From positions 183,918,596 through 183,982,595 of the forward strand of contig CM062288.1 in the NCBI GenBank assembly GCA_031216915.1: a stretch of DNA of 64,000 bases. Reading direction: 5' to 3'. This DNA comes from Pictodentalium vernedei. Its lineage: Eukaryota > Mollusca > Scaphopoda > Dentaliida > Dentaliidae. The notes under the pieces were generated by a model. It had not been told where the DNA came from and did no database searches. It saw only the letters and a program-made list of their open reading frames with translations. How positions within the stretch are numbered: the first letter of the stretch is position 1; every line of letters starts with the position of its first letter. Shown here in pieces: positions 55,179-64,000 of this stretch. The position numbers and the translations under genes were made by a program.

Positions 55179-56892
55179 AGAGAAGTTCTCCTGAGACCGA
55201 AGCGACTCTAAGAGAGTTCTTCACCTTAGAATCCACTAGTGTGGATGTAGCTAGGGCTGTGTCACGTCTAACCAACTCCAGATTTGCCACTGAAAGGGCG
55301 GAGTTACACGTGGAATAAGCTACTGCCCTTGAAAGAAGTCTTAAAGAGGATTGTATATCCTGAAACTCTTTCCCCTGAAGGCACAGTGATAACGCCTTAG
55401 TAAGGTGATCTGCGTAAGATAAGGCATCTAAATTGGCTCTGTTAGACGCAATAGCTGTTTCCAACACCGCGGTTGGAATAGAAGCTGACGACGGTAATGA
55501 TAGCTCTAAGTCTTCCGCCTCGTCGTCCATACGCAGAGGAACTCTCGGTATACCCTGTCCTGCCGTATCGAATTTATTCCTTGCATTAATGAAAGGCAGG
55601 TTGAGAGTATTAGCGGACAAGAAACCTGCTTTCCCCGTCCTGGAAGCAAGTTTAAATATAGCGTCGTTCAATAATTCAAATGTTCTTGCAACATTATTGG
55701 ACTGCGACGGAAACTCGGGAGCGATGCCCCTGAACCGCTCAAAAAATTCAGAGTACAATGACGCTATAATTCTCTTGTCCGGAAGCGCAGCAGTCTGGCC
55801 CGACGGAACAACTTGAGGGAGAAAGTGCCGGATGAAGTCCACGGCAGCTTTATGTTGTTCCGAAAGGGATAGCTCCAAGTCATCCGTATCCCTTTCACCA
55901 TCCGGTCGGACCTCATGATGTTCCCGGTCGTCCACCCCCGATGCTTCGGCGGAGCGTACCGACCCAGCGCCGTCGGATAATTCTCGATCCGACACCGTTT
56001 CTGTCGGCTGCTGGGATGCTGCGATAAGCTGTGCTATCTGCACAAGAATGTCCGGCGTCGAGACCTGCGGAGGCGCAGTCTTTCGCTGCTTCGCCGAGGG
56101 CAGCTCCGCATCAGATGGCTCCCGCATACTTTTCCTATGCGAACGTCCAGAGTCCATCGGTCTCGAATCCCTGGCTGCCGGATGGTGTGACCTGTTCGCC
56201 GAAGAATCCTTCATCGGCGAAGCTGGTAATATATCGGCGGTCACGCAGCCAAGGTGCGGTCGTGTGCGCTGACGAGAAGAGGAAGCCTTAACAGTCTCTG
56301 CGGACTGCTTATACAACGGAGCGTCCCGAGCGACGGACGTATGCTCCGCTAAAGACACATTTTGTACCACAACATCTGGTCCCAGATGTTGTTGTACAAG
56401 AGAGGGGCCTCTCTCGCTCGCGGCCCGGCTGGACCTGGACGAGCTAGGAACCGGACTCAAAGGCTTCCTCCGTTCTCGCTTACTATCCGCCGTCACTGGG
56501 TGTGCATCTATTATGTTTATAGTGCTCGCATCACCCAAAATTTCCTCTTGGACCGCATCGGACAAACCCGGCTGCCGAACCATTCGGTGAATGGACGCTA
56601 CACCGGGCGAGCTAGCGGACGACATTTGTCTAATCTCCATGAGCACTTTTGCCGCTAGCTCTGAATTCATTTGTGACGACGGACGCACACTTGAAGAAGA
56701 TAACATGGAAACATCACCCTGTTCTGGTTCCTCTGAAATAGAAACTGAGAGAGTAGAGTGACCTAGCCGGAATCGCTCTTTCTCCAGAAACAACATATCG
56801 TGACACACGTTTCCAATGTTTCTCATCCCAATGTTCACATATAGGACAGGGATTAATGCGAGAACACTGACTACAATTAATACAATGATCAT
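54853..56892 (-). CDS. DIRS Gag-like protein
   Basis: A 679-codon open frame directly upstream of RT, in the position of DIRS ORF1, so presumably the RNA-packaging protein. The centre (about 330-560) is rich in helices and leucines. The C-terminus, from about residue 610, is strongly basic with RG, SR and RRG motifs, suitable for nucleic-acid binding. The first ~35 residues (hydrophobic, valine/isoleucine-rich) appear to be an out-of-phase reading of the Cys/His segment in the frame at 56714-56995, so the apparent start is probably wrong. No catalytic domain. The assignment rests on position, composition and retention in the second copy. Confidence 0.78.
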   Translation of the reverse strand: MIIVLIVVSVLALIPVLYVNIGMRNIGNVCHDMLFLEKERFRLGHSTLSVSISEEPEQGDVSMLSSSSVRPSSQMNSELAAKVLMEIRQMSSASSPGVASIHRMVRQPGLSDAVQEEILGDASTINIIDAHPVTADSKRERRKPLSPVPSSSRSSRAASERGPSLVQQHLGPDVVVQNVSLAEHTSVARDAPLYKQSAETVKASSSRQRTRPHLGCVTADILPASPMKDSSANRSHHPAARDSRPMDSGRSHRKSMREPSDAELPSAKQRKTAPPQVSTPDILVQIAQLIAASQQPTETVSDRELSDGAGSVRSAEASGVDDREHHEVRPDGERDTDDLELSLSEQHKAAVDFIRHFLPQVVPSGQTAALPDKRIIASLYSEFFERFRGIAPEFPSQSNNVARTFELLNDAIFKLASRTGKAGFLSANTLNLPFINARNKFDTAGQGIPRVPLRMDDEAEDLELSLPSSASIPTAVLETAIASNRANLDALSYADHLTKALSLCLQGKEFQDIQSSLRLLSRAVAYSTCNSALSVANLELVRRDTALATSTLVDSKVKNSLRVASVSGELLFDGKLSAIYDKIKKKANDSLLFRSAPKKSDTADTNKTGTSGSIAPKRGSYRGSGASSWSYSRDRQDSDSRSGRPSGRDNRSDAPRSTRRGAGRGRHGFSYRRPRRSRR

Positions 56893-56995
56893 GAAAGTCA
56901 GAGGAAGATTTCTTCCTATTACAATTTGAACAATGTCCCTTCATTGTGAAAGAACAACAATAAGTCCTAGTTACTCGCAAAAACCCCTGACACAA
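56714..56995 (-). CDS. Cys/His-rich N-terminal Gag segment in a different frame
   Basis: A 93-codon frame just upstream of and overlapping Gag. Residues about 22-55 hold a dense set of potential zinc ligands (CSNC, HDHC, CSQC, CPIC, then H), typical of small zinc-binding modules at the start of DIRS Gag-like proteins. After about residue 70 the plausible sequence continues in the neighbouring 56892-54853 frame (SISEEPEQ and on), so one base has been gained or lost near 56790, or a programmed shift or splice joins them. It is the only visible disruption of an otherwise intact element. Confidence 0.6.
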   Translation of the reverse strand: MCQGFLRVTRTYCCSFTMKGHCSNCNRKKSSSDFHDHCINCSQCSRINPCPICEHWDEKHWKRVSRYVVSGERAIPARSLYSLSFYFRGTRTG

Positions 56996-57830
56996 AGATA
57001 CATAATAACATGATCCATTAATAAATGAAAAAACAATTGCAAAACAAAATAATTTTGAAAAAATATTTTTTCAGCGAAGCCCAAGTTGCTGAAAAGTAAC
57101 ACTGAGCCCCGATGGATCCGATGGCAAAGTGTGGTCAAAAATTTTAAATTTATATTAAATAATTAATGAGACACTTTCGGATAATATAAATGTATCTTAT
57201 AGTGAGATAAACTACAGCAAAGGCAAACAGCCCCCCTCAAAAAAGGCTGTTGCCAATGAAAACAAACAGTGTAAAAACACCAGAAAACATGACTCCAGGC
57301 ACTGAAAAAACTGGCCCGGAATCAGTCATCAATTACACTCTATCTGATGCAAAACAGAGACTCCCAGGGGAGAATCTGTAGAACATCAGATGGAAGATGC
57401 AGAACACAAACGTTATACACCCATGGGTGAAAACGTAACTATGGGGAAAATAACAGAAAACATTCTGTAACCAAGCAACTCTCCCAGGAAATTTTAGAAA
57501 TGAAATTTCTCAAAAATATGCCAAGAGCATGGGAGAATTGCAAGGGGGGACTTTAGAAGGCTAGGGGAGAGGAAACACTGAATAAGCAGTGCAACAATTA
57601 GCAAGAATGACAACAAGAGGCCCATGCCTCGAAAATAGGCAACTTAACATAATTTCATCAAAAAATTTTAAGTACAGCCCTGATTATTTTTTGTCACTTC
57701 TTTTTCCTCTCCTCCTTCTATCCTCCTTAGAATCACATTTTCTCCAAAAATTACGTGTCTGGCATCCTTTAAACTGAGATTTACAAGCACAAAGATCAGT
57801 GAGATGTTGACTGATGAAGGGCCAAACAGA
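56996..57830 (-). other. DIRS 5' untranslated region
   Basis: About 830 bp between the right terminal repeat and the Gag start. No gene is supported. Near 57608-57660 is a short 'acaagaggcccatgcctcg' motif like the ends of the AACAAG-type hairpin elements, possibly coincidental. Confidence 0.6.
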
Positions 57831-58031
57831 GAATGATAATTGGCGCCAATTTCGGGACGTCTGCGTCACTGCGCATGCGCAGTAGAGGCGTAGTATGGAG
57901 GTCCTTTAGGACATGATTTCTTTTTGTTTTGGATGCAAATTTTGGGGATTGGGGGGCAAAATTTGTGTTTGGCCCTGGTTTTGATAGAGTTAGCACCAGC
58001 TAAGTCTGGGTCATTGGTACAGTATAAAAAT
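57831..58031. repeat. DIRS terminal repeat (5' side of the coding strand)
   Basis: Inverted copy of 50952-51140 plus a 12-bp terminal extension (58020-58031) ending 'gtataaaaat'. It holds the same palindromes at 57868-57883 and 57839-57850, upstream of Gag where a promoter would lie. Confidence 0.92.
57839..57850. promoter_or_regulatory. E2F-like palindrome in the DIRS terminal repeat
   Basis: ATTGGCGCCAAT resembles the palindromic E2F site TTTGGCGCCAAA; repeated at 51121-51132. Function is inferred. Confidence 0.45.
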
Positions 58032-58724
58032 ATACATACGGTTCTTCCTCTCATTATGCCCAATCCACATGCCAAGTTGGGGTTTGATCAGGCAAACAAC
58101 ATTTTAATTAGAGAACGAAACCAACTCTGACCGATAAAACTTTAAATTCAAGGTCATTGTGACCTTTACCTTTGACACAATAACCCCAAAATAAATAGGG
58201 TTCTCCATTTCATCATGCTCAACCCATAAACCAAGTTTAATTTCGATGGGGCAAGCAAAAGTTCAATTAGAGGAGCCAACTCTGATAAATGTTTTAAGTT
58301 CAAGGTCATTGAGACCCTGAACTTCGGCACAATGATCTCAAAATAAATAGGATTCTTCCCCTCATCATGCCTAACCCACATGCCAAGTTTGGTTTCAGTC
58401 AGCCAAGCAGAATTTTAATTACAGAGCGGAAACTAACTGTCTACAGATAGAAAGATGAACCCACAGATGAATAGAAGACAGCGGAAAAAAATTAAAGTTC
58501 AAGGTCACTGTGACCTTGACCTTTGGCACAATGATCCAAAATGAATAGAGTTCTTCTCATCATGCCTAACCCACATGCCAAGTTTGGTTTCAGTTGGCCA
58601 AGCAGAATTTTAATTAAAGAGTGGAAACCAACTCCGTCTACAGATGGACAGATGAACCGAAAGACAAAGAGACAGACAGCACCAGGGCTATATTCTCCCC
58701 AAAATTATAATTTCGGGGAAATAA
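58032..58724. repeat. ~150-165-bp units of H4 with ERE-like palindromes
   Basis: Four units (anchors near 58044, 58206, 58353, 58552) continue those at 50640 and 50762. Several carry AGGTCA-n3-TGACCT, e.g. near 50871, 58150 and 58500. Confidence 0.75.
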
Positions 58725-58725
58725 T

Positions 58726-59678
58726 AAACAAGAAGGCCACCAACGCCCTATAGCTCACCAACATTCCTCTTTGATAGTAACTTTGGCAAACACAAGAATT
58801 GTATCAAACAGGCTCATAACATGCGACAAAGCTTACCTAAACACAACCTCTTAAAAGTAAAACACAGAAACTGACATAAACACTAAGTTAAACATGAAAT
58901 TCTGAGCTAAACAGAAAACTAAACGCAAATAAAAATGTCAAGAAAAATGTTTAAAATGCAGGGTATGAGGGGTTAATCATGGAACAATGATACTGAGGAA
59001 CATGTATGATGAATATAAGTGCCATGGGAAGAGAAGGAGCACAGTAGCTGACCTAAACACTTAGTTAAACATGAAATTCCGAGCTAAACAGAAAACTAAA
59101 CACAACTAAAATGTCAAGAAAAATGTTTAAAATGCAGGGTATGAGCGGTTAATCATGGAACAATGATACTGAGCAACATGCATGATGAACATAAGTGCCA
59201 TGGGAAGAGAAGGAGCACTGCAGCTGACCTAAACGCTAAGTTAAACATGAAATTCCGAGCTAAACAGAAAACTAAACGCAACTAAAAATGTCAAGATAAA
59301 TGTTTAAAATGCAGGGTATGAAGGGTTAATCATGGAACAATGATACTGAGGAACATGTATGATGAATATAAGTGTCATGGGAAGAGAAGGAGCACAGCAG
59401 CTGACCTAAACACTTAGTTAAACATGAAATTCCGAGCTAAACAGAAAACTAAACGCAACCTAAAATGTCAAGAAAAATGTCTAAAATGTAGGGTATATGG
59501 GGTTAAATCATGATAGAATGATAATAATCATCATATAGCAGCATTATAAAAGCCATGATATGGAAATAGGGCGAGTAAGTGACCTAAACAGAAGCTTTAA
59601 CATTATTGGACATGTACGCTGACGCCGACCGATCGAGCCATGCCATAAGCTCACACAACTAAAGTTGGTGAGCTAAAA
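58726..59678 (-). mobile_element. Hairpin-ended element H5 with 176-bp internal tandem repeats
   Basis: Left AACAAGAAGGCC. The right end is the hairpin AGCTCAC..GTGAGCT (about 59648-59674). Four units starting near 58891, 59067, 59243 and 59419 ('aaacatgaaattccgagcta') are spaced 176 bp and are very similar to each other, suggesting recent amplification. Confidence 0.75.
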
Positions 59679-59951
59679 ATCTTATAATATGTCGAGAAAA
59701 TACCCCGACAATCACCATATTCATTCCCCTTGTTTATAGGCCTGTTTGGCCTCAGTACATCCAATACAGGCATTTAATTTATTACATCTTGTTTGACAGA
59801 TCTCCATGAGCTCTGTAAAGATATAACAGAATATATGCTCAGTTTATATCCAGAGTACATGAAAGTGCCCAAATTCCTGTTAATTGGATACTCAGGTTAA
59901 TTGAATAGCTAGCCATGTAGCTATTCAATTAATATACTGTATAAATTTCTT

Positions 59952-60275
59952 AACAAGAAGCCTTCATTGCGAAGTTCTTGCTGCTAATGCCTCTGACTGC
60001 AAAAATATATTGCCAAAAAAAAAAAAAGTCGAAAGAATGAAAAAGGGCCAGAACTCTGGAAAAAATGTGTGGAAGAAAAGTACGCTACACAGGTATTATT
60101 CCCCCATGATGCTCTATCACAACACCAATTATCATTCAAATCGGAGTAGCAGTGGCTGAGATACAAGGGATAATGTTGGTATGGAAGGTCAAATGAACGG
60201 ACGAACGGTACAACAAACAAACGGATGGAGGTCTCCACTAGATATGCCTGCGACTTTTCAAGTCGGGGGCATCAT
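59952..60275 (-). mobile_element. Hairpin-ended Helitron-like element, AACAAG type
   Basis: Left AACAAGAAGCC with hairpin CTTC..GAAG. The right end is a stem around 'gcgacttttcaagtcgggg'. Related to 9529 and 30716. Confidence 0.55.
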
Positions 60276-60349
60276 TAGATATATACTGGGATATCCAAAT
60301 GGAGAATATATTTTTTTCATTATACGTACCCAGTACATGTATGTATATT

Positions 60350-60405
60350 TATTTATTTATTGGTGTTTAAGGTCACATACTTATGCACAATGGCTAATCG
60401 TGGCC
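60350..60405 (-). mobile_element. 5'-truncated SINE/R1 tail
   Basis: Only about 60 bp of the shared tail (inverse of 'gtgaccttaaacaccaataa'), flanked by direct repeats of CATGTATGTATAT. Truncation is typical of target-primed reverse transcription. Confidence 0.75.
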
Positions 60406-60564
60406 GCATGTATGTATGTATATATATATATACTTGAGATACGCAAGTGCCAGGTGATTCACTGAAATTTGACAAGTTGAGAAAAAAAACACAAATCTGC
60501 TTTCCAAAATGGAATGAGCAGAATTAACAGACTTGGTGCGATCTGATTTAATATATGCTTAGAT

Positions 60565-60770
60565 TGTTTGTTTATGGGGGTTTAATGATACTTTCAATGG
60601 CCAGGGTCATATCGAGTCAGAAAGTTTTACGGGTGGAGGAAGTTGCAGTAACCAGAGAGAACCATCGCAAAGGGTGAGTAACCATCAGACTCTTCCAATG
60701 TACTTAATCAGCATAAGCATGGTTAGCATCAGTTGAAGGCAAGTGTACAGTAAAGGCACCATGGACTGGT
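60565..60770 (-). mobile_element. SINE, partial
   Basis: 'gggtttaatgatactttcaa', 'acgggtggaggaagt' and 'ttgaaggcaagtgtac' match the SINE tail and body; the head is missing. Confidence 0.7.
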
Positions 60771-60947
60771 TGTAATCCACGCATGTGTTTACCAGTTAAT
60801 AAAAATCATCATCAGCAAAATTTTAATTAATGAAGCACCGGGTTGCACCCGGTGCTTCATTAATTAAATTTTTGATGATTATTCTTATAATTAGTGTTTG
60901 GAATCTAATATTATTGCATCTGTGGAAATATTGCCCACCCGTGGAAA
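60771..60947. other. Hairpin remnant of a P2-like MITE
   Basis: 'accagttaat' and a perfect stem with arms 'taatgaagcaccgggt' / 'acccggtgcttcatta' at about 60825-60868. A related stem lies at 46979-47012. Confidence 0.6.
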
Positions 60948-61818
60948 GTTAAAAAATTTATAGTAATTTATATATTTTTTATACTTACCAATGACCCAGA
61001 CATAGCTGGTGCTAACTCTTAAAATATAGGGCCAAACACAAATTTTGCCCCCCAATCCCCAAAATTTGCATCTAAAACCAAAGAAAACATGTCCTGAATG
61101 GCCCTCCACACTTCACCTCTACTGCGCATGTGCAGTGTCAAGGACGTTCCGAAATTGGCGCCATTAATCATTCTTATAACCAGTGCCTGGTAAGTGCTAT
61201 GTACTCAGCGGGGAGGTATGAGTTCCCAACTCCTGGGAGGGCCATCCCCGTCTGGGTCATTGGTAAGTATAAAAAATATATAAATTACTATAAATTTTTT
61301 AACATTTTTATCCTGTACCAATGACCCAGACATAGCTGAATAGTAAAAAGGCTGGAGGGCCAAGGACATAGAGCAAGTTGGAATATGCTCAATTGTATAA
61401 AATAGAGTCATCCCCTCTAGGGAAAAAGAAGTATTAGGCCTTACATGTATCTTTCTTATTTATGATAAATTAGAAAGATACAACACCTTCCAAAATTGAG
61501 CATCATACATCCATGTACTCTATTAATATCTAGTATAATCCTTATACTAATAATTTTTAAAGTAAGCCAATAAATAAAGTAAGTCTAGAGAATAGAGACT
61601 CTTTATACTCCTTAAAAGTGTCTGAGGATTGTAAAATAATGTCCGTTGACACGTGCTATATTCAAAAGCTATACTTTAAAAACTAAGACCTAAATGAATT
61701 TTTAAAACATAAACTTCTCACTAAACAACCATCCCAATAACAGCTCAGAATTACTAACTCCGGAGGAGGTATCCCCTTGTTTTCATAGTAAAACAGGTGA
61801 CCCAAGGGAACACCCTCC

Positions 61819-62350
61819 CCGCATTGATAGCAAATCTGATTGAATACTTGTTTGTTGAGAGTCCATTCTGACGGCAACAAGCGACCCATAAGTGAAAGGG
61901 AGTCCGGTAATACAATCAGACGACCCGGAATATGACGGACCGAAGCTGAACTTGGTGTACTATAACAAACAGAAGGATTCTTTCCATTAAATTGAATAAC
62001 GGAAACGAATGAGTGCCTCCCTGTTCCGGAGATACGCCACTACTGTCGTATTATCGGACAGGATTTGGACATGCGTTTCTGAATAATGTTCATCCAATGA
62101 CATAAAGCAAGCCTAAAAAACATTATTCCGTGGAAGATAAGTGCTTGCCTAGAGACTGCGGAACCCAAAGACCCTGGCACTTCGAATCCATTGGGATCAA
62201 TATTGTATCCCAACCTGTTTGACTGGCAACCGTCATAATTATAAAACTCGGATCCGGCAACTGCAGTGGCACTCTCTGAGTCAACCACCGAATGTTGCCC
62301 CAGTCTGAATCTCTTGCTACACTAGATAGACAAGAGAACGTGTAAATCTA
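61819..62350 (-). pseudogene. DIRS RNase H region fragment
   Basis: Corresponds to about 53314-53850 of the full copy. The piece GRLLPSEWTLNKQVF remains readable in the 61683-61889 frame, but several indels break the frame. It lies directly against the untranslated region because of the upstream deletion. Confidence 0.85.
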
Positions 62351-63960
62351 GCAATTCATGGATTGCTGAAAAGTTGCCGTCGAAGAGAAGCTTCTCCGAG
62401 AACGAAGCGACTCTGAGAGAGTTCTTCACCTTACTATCCACGCGCGTGGATGTAGCTATGGCTGCGTCACATCTAACCAACTCCAAGTAGCCACTGAAGG
62501 GCGGAGTTATACGTGAACAAACTACTGACCTCAAAAGAAATCACATTGAGAATCATATCCCGGAATTCTTTCTCTTGAAGACGTAACGATAACGCCTCAG
62601 TAAGGTGGATTACGGATGATAAAGCGTCTAAGTTAAGTCTATTAGACATCATTGTCGTTTCCAACATTGTGGTTGGAAAAGACATAGACGGCGAAAAAGA
62701 TTATTTCCAGTCTTTAACCACGCCGACTAGACGCATATGAACTCTCGGTATGCCCTGTTCTGCCAAAATAAATTATTCCTATAAATGATAAAAGGCAGAA
62801 ATGAGCATTGCGGACAAGAAACTAAACTATCATGCTTGGTAGCAGGCTTATATATATATAGCATCGATAAATAATACACATGTTCTAATGACATTATTGG
62901 ACTGTGTCGGTAAGTCAGGGACAATGTCCCTGAACCGATCCAAAATTCTGTGTCCAATGACGCTATAAGTCTCTTATCCAACATCGCAGCAATGTAGTCC
63001 GAAGGAACAACCACTGGAAGATAATGCCGGAAGAAATGTATGGCAGCTTCCGATGTTACGAAAGGGAAAACTCGAAATCTTTCGAATCCCTTTCGCCATC
63101 CTGTCGGACCCTATAAAGCGTTCGGTCATCCGAACCTGATGCAACCGCGGACCGCACCGACCCAGCGCCGTCGGATAATTCCTGATCCGACCGAGAAACT
63201 GTCGATTGATGGGATGCTGCGAAAAAACTGTGCTAACTTGGATAGCACGTCCGTCACTGAGGCCTGTGGAGAAGCGGTCTTACGATGCATTGCGGCTGGA
63301 AGCTCCGTGATCGTTACCCCGTGCATTCTACTATTATGCGAGCGAACGGAGCGTATAGGCCTCGTGTCCCTTGGCTACCGGAAGGGCGTGACCTGTTCGC
63401 CGTGGAATCACTGAATGACGAAACTGGTCGGATACTCGAGGTCACGTAGCCAACGTGCGGTCGTGTGCACTGCTGTGAGGATGAGGAAGCATTATCGACA
63501 GTCTCTCGGACTGTCAATATAACGGAGCGTCCCGAGCGGCGGACATATGCTCCGAATGTAAAATATCAGAACCACAACATGCGGTCCCCTATGTTGTTGG
63601 ACGAGAGAGGGACCTCTCTCGCTCACAGCCCGGACGGACCTGGATGAGCCAGGAACCGGACTAACAGGCTTCCTCCGATCTGTCCTCAATCCGCCATCAC
63701 TGGGTGAGTACTAAAGTTATTATAGTGCTCGCATCACCCAAATCTCCTTCCTAGACCGCAACGGACGAACCCGGCAGCCGAACCATTCGATGAATGTACG
63801 CTACACCGGGTGAGCTAGCGAATGTCACTCCGTCGATCCTACAAGGGACCTCTTAGGCGATAGACATATTCCATGAGCACTTATTGCCGCTAGCTCTTCA
63901 TTAACTATGATGACAGAGGCACACTTTTGAAAGACATCTCCGTAACTTTGCGAACAAGAA
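62350..63960 (-). pseudogene. DIRS Gag fragment, frame-broken
   Basis: Corresponds to about 55160-56720 of the full copy. Readable pieces (VDSKVKNSLRVAS in the frame 62322-62534; SDRELSDGAGS-like and RTRPHLGCVT-like stretches) are scattered over several frames with many substitutions, so it cannot make Gag. Confidence 0.85.
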
Positions 63961-64000
63961 ACCAGAAATGCTTGGTAATAGCAAGCATATAATAATAAAT

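Larger units (their letters stand above)
50914..58031 (-). mobile_element. DIRS-type tyrosine-recombinase retrotransposon, full length
   Basis: About 7.12 kb. It has inverted terminal repeats 50952-51140 and 57831-58019 (one mismatch noted in ~189 bp), a further 38 bp at the left end and 12 bp at the right, and an internal complementary region at 51217-51305. On the minus strand it carries Gag, RT/RNase H/methyltransferase-like and tyrosine recombinase frames. ITRs plus internal region plus a methyltransferase-like tail place it with DIRS1-like rather than Ngaro-type elements. No target duplication is seen: a neighbouring unit of the host repeat (about 50740-50775) shows the uninterrupted 'ctaaaaatatgtagggttc'. 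It is markedly more GC-rich than its surroundings. Confidence 0.93.
50584..58724 (-). mobile_element. Helitron-like element H4 with ~160-bp units, host of the DIRS
   Basis: In the minus orientation it ends with stem GGCCAACC..GGTGGC, TACCT, CTAG, then T (50583-50584). The other end is the hairpin CCCC..aatttCGGGG near 58697-58717. Units share 'ttcctctcatcatgc', 'cacatgccaagttt' and 'aaggtcactgtgacctt'. Without the 7.1-kb DIRS it is about 1.0 kb. Confidence 0.7.
50436..59940. mobile_element. pogo/Tigger-like MITE (T4), split by nested insertions
   Basis: The left part 50436-50583 ('agtggcaaccacttaactgg' to 'cctgttaattga') and right part 59679-59938 ('aatatgtcgagaaaat' to 'attcaattaatatactg') join into the family seen at 20439 and 45791. 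Everything between was inserted later. Confidence 0.75.
60948..64000 (-). mobile_element. Second DIRS copy, internally deleted, runs off the window
   Basis: It starts with the same GTTAAAAAATTT end, the left terminal repeat and an internal complementary region (about 61250-61340). It then aligns collinearly to the full-length copy with two large deletions: one removing about 51796-53313 (the whole recombinase and the RT C-terminus), one removing about 53860-55160 (the RT core). Gag-region sequence follows to the window edge. Confidence 0.9.

Noticed and set aside
55433-56658. Plus-strand frames of 74-127 codons opposite Gag
   Set aside because: Antisense shadows of the GC-rich Gag coding region.

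Overview
The window reads as intergenic or intronic DNA from a metazoan, most likely a bivalve mollusc. The base is AT-rich, there are no operon-like genes, and almost every recognisable feature is a transposable element. The bivalve call is an inference from the mix seen here: tRNA- and 5S-headed SINEs with a V-SINE-like core, hairpin-ended Helitron-like elements with internal satellites, GACA/GGAT microsatellites and a DIRS retrotransposon. I found no host protein-coding exon I would defend.

Layout. 1-5.8 kb: a decayed ~163-bp array split by a 3.9-kb element that holds a ~145-bp satellite and a nested 966-bp transposon. 6-20 kb: SINEs, TTAA-flanked foldback MITEs and 252-bp hAT MITEs. 21-23 kb and 33.6-37.2 kb: two copies of one TIR element that serve as each other's empty sites, which dates the Helitron-like, SINE and hAT insertions nested in them. 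38-50 kb: more TTAA foldback MITEs, pogo-like MITEs and a 948-bp hAT-like element with an exact 8-bp target duplication.

50.4-59.9 kb is a four-layer nest. A pogo-like MITE was split by a hairpin-ended element built of ~160-bp units, which was itself split by a 7.1-kb DIRS retrotransposon (50914-58031, genes on the minus strand). The DIRS has near-identical ~189-bp inverted terminal repeats, an internal complementary region that is the exact fused complement of both ends, a Gag frame, RT/RNase H with a methyltransferase-like tail, and a tyrosine recombinase with all its catalytic residues. In DIRS biology Gag packages the RNA, RT/RNase H copies it, the internal complementary region aligns the ends so a circle can form, and the recombinase inserts the circle. 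Only the Gag N-terminus looks disturbed: a Cys/His-rich segment lies in another frame. A second, internally deleted and frame-broken DIRS copy runs from 60948 past the window end.

The most informative observations are: the DIRS end/internal-region covariation between copies, NRF1- and E2F-like palindromes in the DIRS terminal repeat, TTAA foldback families that keep their ends but swap palindromic cores, a SINE with a 5S rRNA-derived head, and insertions confirmed by paralogous empty sites inside the window.
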